Shown here piece by piece: positions 6,727 to 12,763 of a stretch of 12,975 nucleotides of DNA. A program made the translations under genes and the position numbers. Position 1 is the first letter of the stretch, and every line of letters begins with the position of its first letter. The DNA is from Treponema sp. (GTDB lineage Bacteria > Spirochaetota > Spirochaetia > Treponematales > Breznakiellaceae): assembly GCA_031259515.1 (NCBI GenBank), contig JAIRLK010000033.1, forward strand, positions 1 through 12,975, given 5' to 3'. Under the pieces are notes generated by a model. The model was given only the letters and a program-made list of their open reading frames with translations. It was not told the origin of the DNA and did no database searches.

Positions 6727-7672
6727 ATCTGATATACTGCCGGTATATCGCCGGATCAATGATCTTTATCTTTAACATAGTTTCTTCAATTAAAGCGGGA
6801 TCCTCCCGGGTATTCTCGTACTGGTCGATTAACCAGAAATACCGGTTGATAAGCCGGGGTATCAGGAGGGCCAGATTATCCGGACGGCTGCGGACTTCGT
6901 TCTCCAGGGTGAAGATGGACTGCTTCAACCGCCCGGTTTCTACCGGTTTAAGTTCCCGCCGGACCGAAAAAACCCCGTAAAGACATCCGTAAATGGGTAT
7001 CCATTCTAAAAGTTCCGGGCCTGTCTTCCCCAGCCCCATGACCCGGTCCCGGAGCCTGATGATAAGCTCCGACTCCATAGACCTCAGATCCACGCCCTGG
7101 GGATCCACGAAAAACGCTTCCCTGAAAAGGACTTTGGCTACACGGGTCTCTTCCAGAAGGGCATTGACATCCGCCAGTTCCGAAAGGGTCTCCCCATCGT
7201 CCCGCTTAAAATGGGCCGCCTGCTCCAGGTATTTTATCGCCAAATCGTAATTGCCAACCCCCTTGTAACAGCGGCCAACCTGTAATAACAAGCCCGGATC
7301 ATGCCGATTAATCCCGTCCCCCAGGACATCCTCGAAAAACCGGAGGGCCGTAGAAAAAACAAAACGCCGTATGGCGTACATGCAGGGATCATAATCCCCG
7401 TTTTCGTCCCTGATACGGTCCAGAAAACAGTAAAAGGATTTCCATTGAGAAAGGATGAACCCTCCTTTATCGTAGGTATCCCGAAAATCTTCCAGTTTTT
7501 TCATCCGTTCAACCCACCAGGTAACGCATTTCAGCGCATAGACCACTTCAGGATGCTCATAGTCTATCTTAAGCGCTTCCTCCAGATCCCGTTGCGCCGA
7601 AACCGCGTCAGAGGCTTTCAGATTGTCATAGGCTTGCTGGATGAGCCTTGTTATTGGTATCCCTACATTCAT
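6725..7672 (-). CDS. TPR protein of unknown function upstream of greA
   Basis: A soluble protein of 315 residues with no signal peptide. TPR-like helical pairs are visible at about 8-42 (LIQQAYDNLKASDAVSAQRD) and at 127-193 (LLLQVGRCYKGVGNYDLAIK, then a second pair ending FFVDPQGV). The remainder is helical and unrecognised. The frame stays open upstream to a TTG at 7768, but that extension reads into the inserted repeat element (7721-7912) and its flank, so I start at the ATG at 7672, giving MNVGIPITRL. A GTG at 7690 is also possible. No strong Shine-Dalgarno is seen. It is followed by greA in the same direction and probably co-transcribed. A partner or regulatory role with GreA is only a guess from position. 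Confidence 0.75.
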   Translation of the reverse strand: MNVGIPITRLIQQAYDNLKASDAVSAQRDLEEALKIDYEHPEVVYALKCVTWWVERMKKLEDFRDTYDKGGFILSQWKSFYCFLDRIRDENGDYDPCMYAIRRFVFSTALRFFEDVLGDGINRHDPGLLLQVGRCYKGVGNYDLAIKYLEQAAHFKRDDGETLSELADVNALLEETRVAKVLFREAFFVDPQGVDLRSMESELIIRLRDRVMGLGKTGPELLEWIPIYGCLYGVFSVRRELKPVETGRLKQSIFTLENEVRSRPDNLALLIPRLINRYFWLIDQYENTREDPALIEETMLKIKIIDPAIYRQYIR

Positions 7673-7720
7673 GACTTGACAGTTCTTCACAACCCGGCAC
7701 GATTTTCTAAAGAATACATC

Positions 7721-7912
7721 GTAACTATTCAGCCGCAGCGTGATTTCAGAACTTTTCTTGTTCTCCAATGCTTTAACAACGTGGGCTGCCGCCCCCTTTC
7801 GCTCCCAATCGGCTCATTGGGGACTAAAGTCCCCGGCTAAAAGCCCCTTCATTCCGCCGATTGCGGCAACGAAGCTGCCGGCGCTTTCCCCCGCAGGCGA
7901 CTGAATAGTTAC
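7721..7912. mobile_element. 192-bp MITE-like element with TIRs and 8-bp target duplication
   Basis: The element begins GTAACTATTCAG (7721-7732) and ends with its exact reverse complement CTGAATAGTTAC (7901-7912). It is flanked by AATACATC (7713-7720) and AATATATC (7913-7920), a direct repeat matching at 7 of 8 bases. GTAA-initiated ends and an 8-bp duplication are features I associate with IS66-family transposition, so a non-autonomous relative is plausible. It contains no gene. The interior holds a chain of hairpins: GGGC/GCCC (7783-7794), CCCAAT/ATTGGG (7804-7821), GGGGACT/AGTCCCC (7819-7834), GGCT/AGCC (7835-7845) and GCCG/CGGC (7856-7867); the second and third share bases and exclude each other. 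This accounts for most of the 311-bp gap between the TPR gene and rpe. Confidence 0.75.
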
Positions 7913-7926
7913 AATATATCCTTTGT

Positions 7927-7954
7927 ATTATACTTTTTTTACGGTTCTTTACAA
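7927..7954 (-). promoter_or_regulatory. Candidate leftward promoter for the TPR-greA pair
   Basis: On the minus strand TTGTAA (7949-7954) and a perfect TATAAT (7927-7932) are 16 nt apart. The predicted start, near 7920, is at the outer edge of the target duplication of the inserted element. If used, the TPR-greA mRNA has a leader of about 250 nt that contains the whole element. Its -35 box overlaps that of the rightward rpe promoter, so the two would be back to back. Confidence 0.45.
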
Positions 7955-7977
7955 GGGGGACACCTTAGGGTTATGAT
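7948..7977 (+). promoter_or_regulatory. Candidate rpe promoter, predicted leaderless start
   Basis: TTTACA (7948-7953) and TATGAT (7972-7977) are 18 nt apart, both 5/6 matches to consensus. Transcription should start about 7 nt beyond the -10 box, at the rpe ATG (7984). The only purine-rich stretch near the start, AGGA at 7979-7982, is one base from the ATG, too close to act as a Shine-Dalgarno; AAGGGGGA (7953-7960) is too far. Confidence 0.5.
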
Positions 7978-7983
7978 CAGGAT

Positions 7984-8637
7984 ATGAAGAGTCCTTTGAT
8001 TGCCCCTTCGGTACTGGCGGCGGATTTCTCCCGTCTGGCGGAAGCGGTTGCCCAAATAGATGAAGCCGGCGCGGATTGGGTTCATTTGGACGTGATGGAT
8101 GGCAAATTTGTCCCGCCCCTGACCTTTGGTCCCAAAATGGCGGCGGATCTCCGGCCCCATTGTTCCTCCGTCTTTGATGTCCACCTGATGGTTTTCCATC
8201 CGGAAAACCTTATCGAAGATTTTGCCCGGGCCGGGGCGGACTATATCACGTTTCATACGGAGGCCGTGATTCATTCTCACCGGCTCCTTGGGGCTATTCA
8301 GGATCTAGGGAAGAAGGCGGGGATCAGCATCGTGCCTTCTACGCCGGTAAGCGCCATAGAACCCCTGCTTCCCTATACGGACCTGGTTCTGGTGATGACC
8401 GTCAACCCCGGTTACGGCGGTCAGTCCTTAATACCGGACTGCCTGGAGAAGGTCAGGACCCTGGCCGCCCTTCGTTCCCGGGGCATAGGGGAGTACCTCA
8501 TTTCCATTGACGGCGGCGTCAGCCGGCTTACCGCATCTCTCATCCGGGAAGCGGGGGTAGACGTCATGGTTACCGGTTCGGCCTTTTTTGACGACCCCGA
8601 TAAAGCGGGTTTGGTACGGGAACTAAAAGGTGAATAG
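7984..8637 (+). CDS. rpe: Ribulose-phosphate 3-epimerase
   Basis: This 217-residue TIM-barrel enzyme interconverts ribulose 5-phosphate and xylulose 5-phosphate in the cytoplasmic pentose phosphate pathway. All signature residues are present: APS near the N-terminus (S9), HLDVMDGKFVP (34-44) with H34 and D36, DVHLMV (65-70) with H67, NPGYGGQ (141-147) for phosphate binding, and SIDGGV (174-179) with D176. H34, D36, H67 and D176 are the expected metal ligands, and D36/D176 the acid-base pair. The length is typical. It appears to be a single-gene unit with its own promoter; a stem-loop repeat starts immediately after the TAG stop. The only alternative upstream ATG (7973) is out of frame. Confidence 0.96.
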   Translation: MKSPLIAPSVLAADFSRLAEAVAQIDEAGADWVHLDVMDGKFVPPLTFGPKMAADLRPHCSSVFDVHLMVFHPENLIEDFARAGADYITFHTEAVIHSHRLLGAIQDLGKKAGISIVPSTPVSAIEPLLPYTDLVLVMTVNPGYGGQSLIPDCLEKVRTLAALRSRGIGEYLISIDGGVSRLTASLIREAGVDVMVTGSAFFDDPDKAGLVRELKGE

Positions 8638-8638
8638 A

Positions 8639-8676
8639 GAGCCTGTCCCAAAACTGAAGTTTTGGGAAAACCTCTC
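8639..8676 (+). repeat. 38-nt stem-loop repeat, copy B
   Basis: TCCCAAAAC (8646-8654) and GTTTTGGGA (8659-8667) form a perfect 9-bp stem with a TGAA loop; outer GAGAG and CTCTC can pair across small internal loops. It starts one base after the rpe stop codon. No T-tract follows, so it is not a standard intrinsic terminator, although the stem could still stop transcription or protect the 3' end. It resembles copy A (6689-6726, minus strand), which likewise abuts a stop codon. Confidence 0.6.
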
Positions 8677-8680
8677 TAAT

Positions 8681-8710
8681 TTGATGAAAAAAGGATAATC
8701 TTTGGATATT
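8681..8710 (+). promoter_or_regulatory. Weak candidate promoter for the 8747 gene
   Basis: TTGATG (8681-8686) and GATATT (8705-8710) are 18 nt apart, each 4/6 to consensus. A transcript starting near 8717 would include the ribosome site at 8734-8740. The short spacer also contains the octamer GCCGATAT twice (around 8715-8732). This is the best pair in the spacer but not strong. Confidence 0.3.
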
Positions 8711-8733
8711 TTTTGCCGATATATGCCGATATG

Positions 8734-8740
8734 AAGGAAG
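8734..8740 (+). promoter_or_regulatory. Shine-Dalgarno favouring the second ATG (8747)
   Basis: AAGGAAG ends directly at the first in-frame ATG (8741), leaving no spacing, but is 6 nt from the next in-frame ATG at 8747. The second ATG is therefore the likelier start, removing residues MP from the longer reading. Confidence 0.65.
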
Positions 8741-8746
8741 ATGCCG

Positions 8747-9808
8747 ATGAATCCTAGTTTCTGTAAAAAAGTTTGTTTTTCCCTGTTTTCCCTGTGGATG
8801 GTCTTAGCGCCGGCCACCGCTCAAACTCAGACGCAGAACCAGGCGTCAAGGCTCCAGAACGGAATCAATCTCTACGGAAGGGGGCTCTGGCCCGAGGCGG
8901 TTATTGAACTCCGCAGGTATCAGGCGGAAGCCCCCGACGCGGTCCAGCGGGCGGAAGCCCTGTATTGGATCGCCCTGTCGGAAATGGGGGCGGGGGAGTA
9001 CGAGGCTGCGGTCAAGGACATGGATGAGCTTGACCGCATCTCCCGGGGAGACCCCCGGTATGTGGAAATCCCCTACCACCGGGGCAGGGCCTACTATTAC
9101 CTGGGCCGGTATGACGAAGCCCTGGTGATCCTCAAGGCGTACACCGACAGCCTGACCTTTGAGACCACAGAGGACGAAGCCCGGATGCCCGCCGCCTTAT
9201 ACTGGATGGGTGAGTGCCTTTATTCCCTGGGGCAGCTTGACGCGGCTCAGAATATCTTTACGGCCATTATGAACGAGTATCCCTACAGCGTCAAATACGA
9301 AGCGGCGTCCTATCGGGTGGCCCTGGTAAGCCAGAAGAAGATTGAGGCGGAACTGCTTTCTATCCTCAAATGGACCCACGAGGAATCCCTTAAAACCGTG
9401 GAAGAATACCAGCGCCGGGAACGATCCTACGACCAGGCTATCATCGCCTATCAAAAACGCATCGCCGATATGCTGAAAGAAAACCACCTTTCGGACCTGG
9501 AAAACGCCAACGCGGACTACCGGCGGCGGCTTGAGGAAGCCGAGGCGCGGATCGTCTTGCTGGAGACCCGTCTCAGGGAAGCCAACATGCCGGTTTCCGC
9601 CGAAACGGGAAATCCTCTAGGGCCTTCCGGCGGAACGGTTTCGCGGCCTTCCGGGGGAATGGTTTCGCGTTCAGAAACGTCTCCGGGCGCCGGGATCTCC
9701 CGTGTTTATTCCCTGAAGACTTCAGCTCAGGACATGGTAAACGAACTCCTTACCACCGGGGCCGGCGTGCCGGTTGGACGGAGTTCTAAGGCCGGAGAGG
9801 GTAGGTAA
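8747..9808 (+). CDS. Exported TPR and coiled-coil protein, function unknown
   Basis: The protein has 353 residues from the ATG at 8747. An N-terminal signal peptide (KK, then a hydrophobic core VCFSLFSLWMVLA) ends at ATA-Q near residues 24-26, so it is probably periplasmic. TPR-like repeats follow: GINLYGRGLWPEAVIELRRY, AEALYWIALSEMGAGEYEAA, YHRGRAYYYLGRYDEALVIL and ALYWMGECLYSLGQLDAAQN (about 39-185). A charged coiled coil then spans about 200-280 (EEYQRRERSY to ETRLRE), and after it a Gly/Ser/Pro linker with a tandem repeat. The parts recall CpoB/YbgF or BamD-like envelope TPR proteins, but the order (TPR before coiled coil) differs from CpoB. The stop codon overlaps the next start by one base (TAATG), so the two are translationally coupled. 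Confidence 0.85.
   Translation: MNPSFCKKVCFSLFSLWMVLAPATAQTQTQNQASRLQNGINLYGRGLWPEAVIELRRYQAEAPDAVQRAEALYWIALSEMGAGEYEAAVKDMDELDRISRGDPRYVEIPYHRGRAYYYLGRYDEALVILKAYTDSLTFETTEDEARMPAALYWMGECLYSLGQLDAAQNIFTAIMNEYPYSVKYEAASYRVALVSQKKIEAELLSILKWTHEESLKTVEEYQRRERSYDQAIIAYQKRIADMLKENHLSDLENANADYRRRLEEAEARIVLLETRLREANMPVSAETGNPLGPSGGTVSRPSGGMVSRSETSPGAGISRVYSLKTSAQDMVNELLTTGAGVPVGRSSKAGEGR
9623..9670 (+). repeat. Two-copy 24-bp tandem repeat inside the TPR gene
   Basis: Units 9623-9646 and 9647-9670 match at 21 of 24 bases and encode PSGGTVSR and PSGGMVSR. The repeat is in frame and lies in the linker after the coiled coil, so copy-number change would alter linker length without a frameshift. Confidence 0.8.
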
Positions 9809-10866
9809 TGAAACGGCGCTTACCGGCCCTGCGGAGGGGGTTCGGATCGCCTTTGATTCCGCTATGCCTGTTTATTCTGTTCCTCACCCTGGGGGGGGCC
9901 GCCGTATCTGCGGCTGAATTTCTCAACGGTAGAATCAAGCTGGTGTTGCATGAAGATACCGGGCGTTTCTCCCTCTATTACTTGATAGACATGCCCCAGC
10001 AGCGGGATATTCACCTGTGGCGATATGAACCTTTTTTTGTGGATAGCGATCCCCGGACCAGTTTCCTTACCGTCATGGTCAACGACCGAACCTACCGGTT
10101 GGGAGAATCCACGTCATTCAGGATGAGGATACGCCCAAGCCCCGTTAATCCGGCGATCCTTTTTGAATCGTCCTTTTTATTGGTAACCCAGGAATTCACC
10201 TTCATCAAAACCGTTGACGCACCGATATCCAACGGCGTCCGTATGACTATCAGGCTGGAAAACCGGGGAACCGATCAGGTTTCCGCAGGGGCCCGCTTCC
10301 TTCTGGACACCAATCTGGGAGAGGGCAGTCCTGGGGATCCTTTCAATATCGGTGAGCAGCCTGTTTCGGCGGAATTTATGATTGATTCACAGAAGGACGA
10401 ACCCTGCTGGATTTCCCGGACCACCCGCTACGGACTCATGGGGAGCGTTTCAACCGGGGAAGGTTCAAAGCCGGACCAGATTCATTTTGCCAACTGGAGG
10501 CGTCTGAACGAAGTCCCCTGGAAACTCGGGTTTATTCCGGGCAGAAACTTCAATTATTTGCCCTATTCGATCAATGATTCGGCGGTCGCCTATACTTTCG
10601 ATCCCCAGCCTTTGGCCGCCGGTGAGTCCCGTGATTACGTGATCCTCCTGGCCATGGCGGATGAGCGGGGTTTTTTCCAAACGGAAGACGCTCCGGCAGA
10701 GACGCCGCCCATGAACGATTCCCGGGAAGAAGACCTGATTACCTTACGGGATTTTATCGCCCGGCTTGATAATCACCTTGCGGGGAGACTGTTCCTTTCG
10801 GACGAAGAACTCGCGGAAATTGAAGCCGCCATTACCAGCTTAAAATCCCGATACCTCTTGTGGTAG
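9808..10866 (+). CDS. Exported protein of unknown function, likely beta-rich
   Basis: This 352-residue protein has an arginine-rich N-terminus (MKRRLPALRR), a hydrophobic signal core (about 15-31) and a cleavage-like AVSA-A site near 35, so it should be periplasmic or outer-surface. I do not recognise the family. The mature region alternates hydrophobic and polar residues typical of beta strands, for example RIKLVLHEDTGRFSLYYLID (42-61), VRMTIRLENRG and GARFLLDTNLGE. The C-terminal ~50 residues turn acidic and helical (REEDLITLRDFIARLDNHL). Translation is coupled to the preceding TPR gene, with GAGGGTAGG ahead of the ATG. The pair may form an envelope complex; that is inference from coupling and shared export signals. 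Confidence 0.8.
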   Translation: MKRRLPALRRGFGSPLIPLCLFILFLTLGGAAVSAAEFLNGRIKLVLHEDTGRFSLYYLIDMPQQRDIHLWRYEPFFVDSDPRTSFLTVMVNDRTYRLGESTSFRMRIRPSPVNPAILFESSFLLVTQEFTFIKTVDAPISNGVRMTIRLENRGTDQVSAGARFLLDTNLGEGSPGDPFNIGEQPVSAEFMIDSQKDEPCWISRTTRYGLMGSVSTGEGSKPDQIHFANWRRLNEVPWKLGFIPGRNFNYLPYSINDSAVAYTFDPQPLAAGESRDYVILLAMADERGFFQTEDAPAETPPMNDSREEDLITLRDFIARLDNHLAGRLFLSDEELAEIEAAITSLKSRYLLW

Positions 10867-10877
10867 GTAATGGCGGC
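10825..10877. repeat. Perfect 12-bp inverted repeat straddling a stop codon
   Basis: GCCGCCATTACC (10825-10836) and GGTAATGGCGGC (10866-10877) are exact reverse complements separated by 29 nt. The left arm is coding (AAITS region of the exported protein) and the right arm begins with the last base of its TAG stop. A GC-rich stem at this position would cap the mRNA 3' end; no T-run follows. Confidence 0.6.
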
Positions 10878-10906
10878 GGGGCAGTTCGCAGCGCGGGCGC
10901 AGGGGC

Positions 10907-10927
10907 CGGACTTAGGGAGCAAGTCCG
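10907..10927 (+). repeat. Stem-loop in the 10867-11046 spacer
   Basis: CGGACTT (10907-10913) and AAGTCCG (10921-10927) form a 7-bp stem with a 7-nt loop, close behind the inverted repeat at the preceding stop codon. Downstream, AGTTGTAAA occurs twice, at 10971-10979 and 11019-11027, exactly 48 bp apart. No gene is seen in this 180-bp spacer. Confidence 0.4.
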
Positions 10928-11004
10928 CGGCTTCCCTCTCCTTAACGTGAAGAGGCGGGTTATAAAGGTGAGTTGTAAACAAGCGGGGTGTAGAGAGGCA
11001 GGAG

Positions 11005-11039
11005 TTAAAATTGAAGTAAGTTGTAAAGTATGGTAGTCT
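11005..11039 (+). promoter_or_regulatory. Candidate promoter(s) just before the 11047 ATG
   Basis: Two overlapping readings exist: TTAAAA (11005-11010) with TATGGT (11029-11034) at 18 nt, or TTGAAG (11011-11016) with TAGTCT (11034-11039) at 17 nt. The first gives a leader of about 5 nt, the second a start at the ATG itself. No Shine-Dalgarno precedes the ATG. This is the third gene in the window with such geometry, though with the weakest hexamers. Confidence 0.35.
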
Positions 11040-11046
11040 TGAACCG

Positions 11047-12195
11047 ATGAAACTTGATCCTGTTTTAACCAAGGCGGTCCGTTTGCTGAAAGGGGGAAAT
11101 TACGGGAAAACCATACAACTCCTGGAAGGCGAAGTATTACGATACCGGGATTCGTTTAATTATCATTATATTCTGGCATCCGCGTGCCTTAGGGCGGGGG
11201 ACTTCGGCGGGGCCCTTACCTATTTTAAGCGGGCCAGGGAGATACGGATTCGGGATCCCCTGGCAATGACCGGGCTTGCGGCCCTGTTCCTGCGCCGGGG
11301 GGAAACCGACAGGGCGGTAGATTTTTACCTGGAAGTCCAGGACCTGGACCCTAATAATACGGTCGCCAAAAAAGCCCTTAAAGTGATTAAGAAAAACGGA
11401 GGTCCCGAAAAGATAGCGATCTGGGTGGATTCCGGCAAGCTGCCCCAGCTCTATCCCCCGGTCCCTAAGCTGTCCCTGACTTCAAACCGCCTCTTTCTTC
11501 CCCTGTGCGTCCTGTTTGTGGTTGGGGGGATTGCGGCCGTACTCTTCCGATTTAACCTGATAAAGCCCTTCAAACCGCGGGTCGAACGGGAGGGCTTTGC
11601 CGCCGCCGTCCTGGAACGGGAAGAACGGGACGCTCCGTTTCAAATAGACGGGAGTTACCGTTATATTCTTACCAGGGATCAGGTTCTGGATGCCTATGCC
11701 GAAGCCAGGAAGCTGTTTGCCGGTTACCGGGACGAGGAGGCCAAAGTTACCCTGAATCGTATCCTGGAATCCAACGCTCCTGAGGGGATAAAGAACAAGG
11801 CCCGGCTTCTTTTTTCCTACACCAAACCTCCTGGTTTCGACACGCTGTCGGAAAAGAACAGTTTTAAATACGCGGAGGTGATGCGGGATCCTCCCCTGTA
11901 CCGGGACTGCTATGTAATCTGGAGGGGTATGGCCGCCAATCTGGAAATACTCCAAAACAGTACGGTCTTTACCTTTTTGGTGGGGTACGATACCCGGACC
12001 ACGCTGGAAGGCCAGGTCCTGGTGGAGTTTGGTTCCGCTATACCGGTGAACCCGGAACTCCCCTTAAAGGTTCTTGCCCGCATCGTCCCGGTAGCTAATC
12101 CATCGGGCATAGATATACGCCTGGAGGGAACGGCGATCCAGCAATCCGGGTTACTCCAGCCGCCCGCGGTGGAAAACGCCGGGGAGAGTCCATGA
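11047..12195 (+). CDS. Membrane-anchored TPR protein with C-terminal beta domain
   Basis: The protein has 382 residues. The N-terminal part holds about three TPR-like units (about 9-110: LLKGGNYGKTIQLLEGEVLR, YILASACLRAGDFGGALTYF, GLAALFLRRGETDRAVDFYL). One hydrophobic helix at about 149-168 (LFLPLCVLFVVGGIAAVLFR) has no preceding signal peptide. With basic residues after it, the topology is not obvious; TPRs in the cytoplasm and the C-terminus outside is one option. A helical segment (207-260) is followed by a strand-rich domain at about 288-365 (CYVIWRGMAANLEILQNSTV onward) that resembles an OB-fold. The function is unknown. dtd overlaps its stop by 4 nt (ATGA), so the two are co-translated, which need not imply shared function. 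Confidence 0.82.
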   Translation: MKLDPVLTKAVRLLKGGNYGKTIQLLEGEVLRYRDSFNYHYILASACLRAGDFGGALTYFKRAREIRIRDPLAMTGLAALFLRRGETDRAVDFYLEVQDLDPNNTVAKKALKVIKKNGGPEKIAIWVDSGKLPQLYPPVPKLSLTSNRLFLPLCVLFVVGGIAAVLFRFNLIKPFKPRVEREGFAAAVLEREERDAPFQIDGSYRYILTRDQVLDAYAEARKLFAGYRDEEAKVTLNRILESNAPEGIKNKARLLFSYTKPPGFDTLSEKNSFKYAEVMRDPPLYRDCYVIWRGMAANLEILQNSTVFTFLVGYDTRTTLEGQVLVEFGSAIPVNPELPLKVLARIVPVANPSGIDIRLEGTAIQQSGLLQPPAVENAGESP

Positions 12196-12665
12196 AAGCG
12201 GTGATTCAGCGGGTAAAGAACGCCTCGGTAACGGTGGCGGACGAAGAAGGCGGGGCGGGGTTCTCTGTCCGTGTAAGCGGCCGTATAGACCAGGGCCTTC
12301 TGGTTTACCTGGGGGTTGCCCGGGGCGATACCGAAGAAGACGCCCGCCGCCTGGCGGAAAAAATCGCGGTTCTCCGGATTTTCGAGGACGGGGAGGGGAA
12401 GATGAATCTTTCTGTCCGGGACTCTGGGGACGGCGTCCTCGTGGTTTCCCAGTTCACCCTCCTGGCGGATGTCCGGAAAGGCAGGCGTCCGTATTACGGT
12501 AATGCAGCGGACGGCGAAACCGCGAAGGCCCTCTACGAATACTTCATGGAGCGGATCAGGAAAGCAGGGCTTATATGTGAAAGCGGGGTATTCCAGGCTC
12601 ACATGGACGTGGCCTATGTCAACGACGGACCGGTAACGATACTGTTGGACTCGAAAGAGCTGTAA
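12192..12665 (+). CDS. dtd: D-aminoacyl-tRNA deacylase
   Basis: This cytoplasmic proofreading enzyme removes D-amino acids (and glycine mischarged on tRNA-Ala) from tRNA. Both signatures are intact: SQFT (86-89) and NDGPVTI (144-150), whose Gly146-Pro147 forms the cross-subunit cis-proline motif that enforces chirality. MKAVIQRV at the start and GVARGDTEEDARRLAEKI (41-58) are also typical. At 157 residues it is about 12 longer than the common ~145; the extra residues lie near 17-30 (DEEGGAGFSVRVSG), in a loop that is usually very short. GGGGAGAG (12181-12188) is the ribosome site. It is the last gene of the 11047-12665 unit and is followed by a terminator-like hairpin. Confidence 0.95.
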   Translation: MKAVIQRVKNASVTVADEEGGAGFSVRVSGRIDQGLLVYLGVARGDTEEDARRLAEKIAVLRIFEDGEGKMNLSVRDSGDGVLVVSQFTLLADVRKGRRPYYGNAADGETAKALYEYFMERIRKAGLICESGVFQAHMDVAYVNDGPVTILLDSKEL

Positions 12666-12689
12666 TGACCTAGCCGTTGTGGAGGCCGA

Positions 12690-12705
12690 GCCGCCTACTG
12701 GCGGC
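12690..12705. repeat. GC-rich hairpin after dtd
   Basis: GCCGCC (12690-12695) and GGCGGC (12700-12705) form a perfect 6-bp stem with a TACT loop, 24 nt past the dtd stop. No T-run follows directly. It could be a REP-like unit or an auxiliary 3' end structure. Confidence 0.5.
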
Positions 12706-12708
12706 GAA

Positions 12709-12739
12709 GCGTAAACAGGCCTGTTATGCGCAAGTTTTT
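12709..12739 (+). terminator. Probable dtd terminator
   Basis: The segment 12709-12731 is nearly self-complementary: GCG pairs with CGC at its ends, and the centre is the exact 12-bp palindrome AACAGGCCTGTT (12714-12725). Three bases later comes TTTTT (12735-12739), then more T-rich sequence. This resembles an intrinsic terminator with an imperfect lower stem. The palindrome could alternatively be a protein site near the following promoter. Confidence 0.45.
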
Positions 12740-12763
12740 CTTAACATTTTTTATAAAATATTA

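Noticed and set aside
7673..7768. N-terminal extension of the TPR protein to a TTG at 7768
   Set aside because: The extra codons read through the inserted element end (GTAACTATTCAG) and its target duplication, so they are unlikely to be ancestral protein sequence.
7721..7912. CRISPR array or riboswitch in the rpe upstream region
   Set aside because: The hairpins are all different, with no regularly spaced identical repeats, and no known riboswitch core is recognisable. Terminal inverted repeats plus a target duplication explain the region better.
8639..8676. Intrinsic terminator after rpe
   Set aside because: The stem is good but no T-tract follows, and a similar sequence occurs at 6689-6726 between co-directional genes, so I list it as a repeat with an open role.
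8731..8757. Eight-codon leader-like frame starting at the ATG at 8731
   Set aside because: It has no ribosome site of its own, and its bases are the Shine-Dalgarno region of the 8747 gene.
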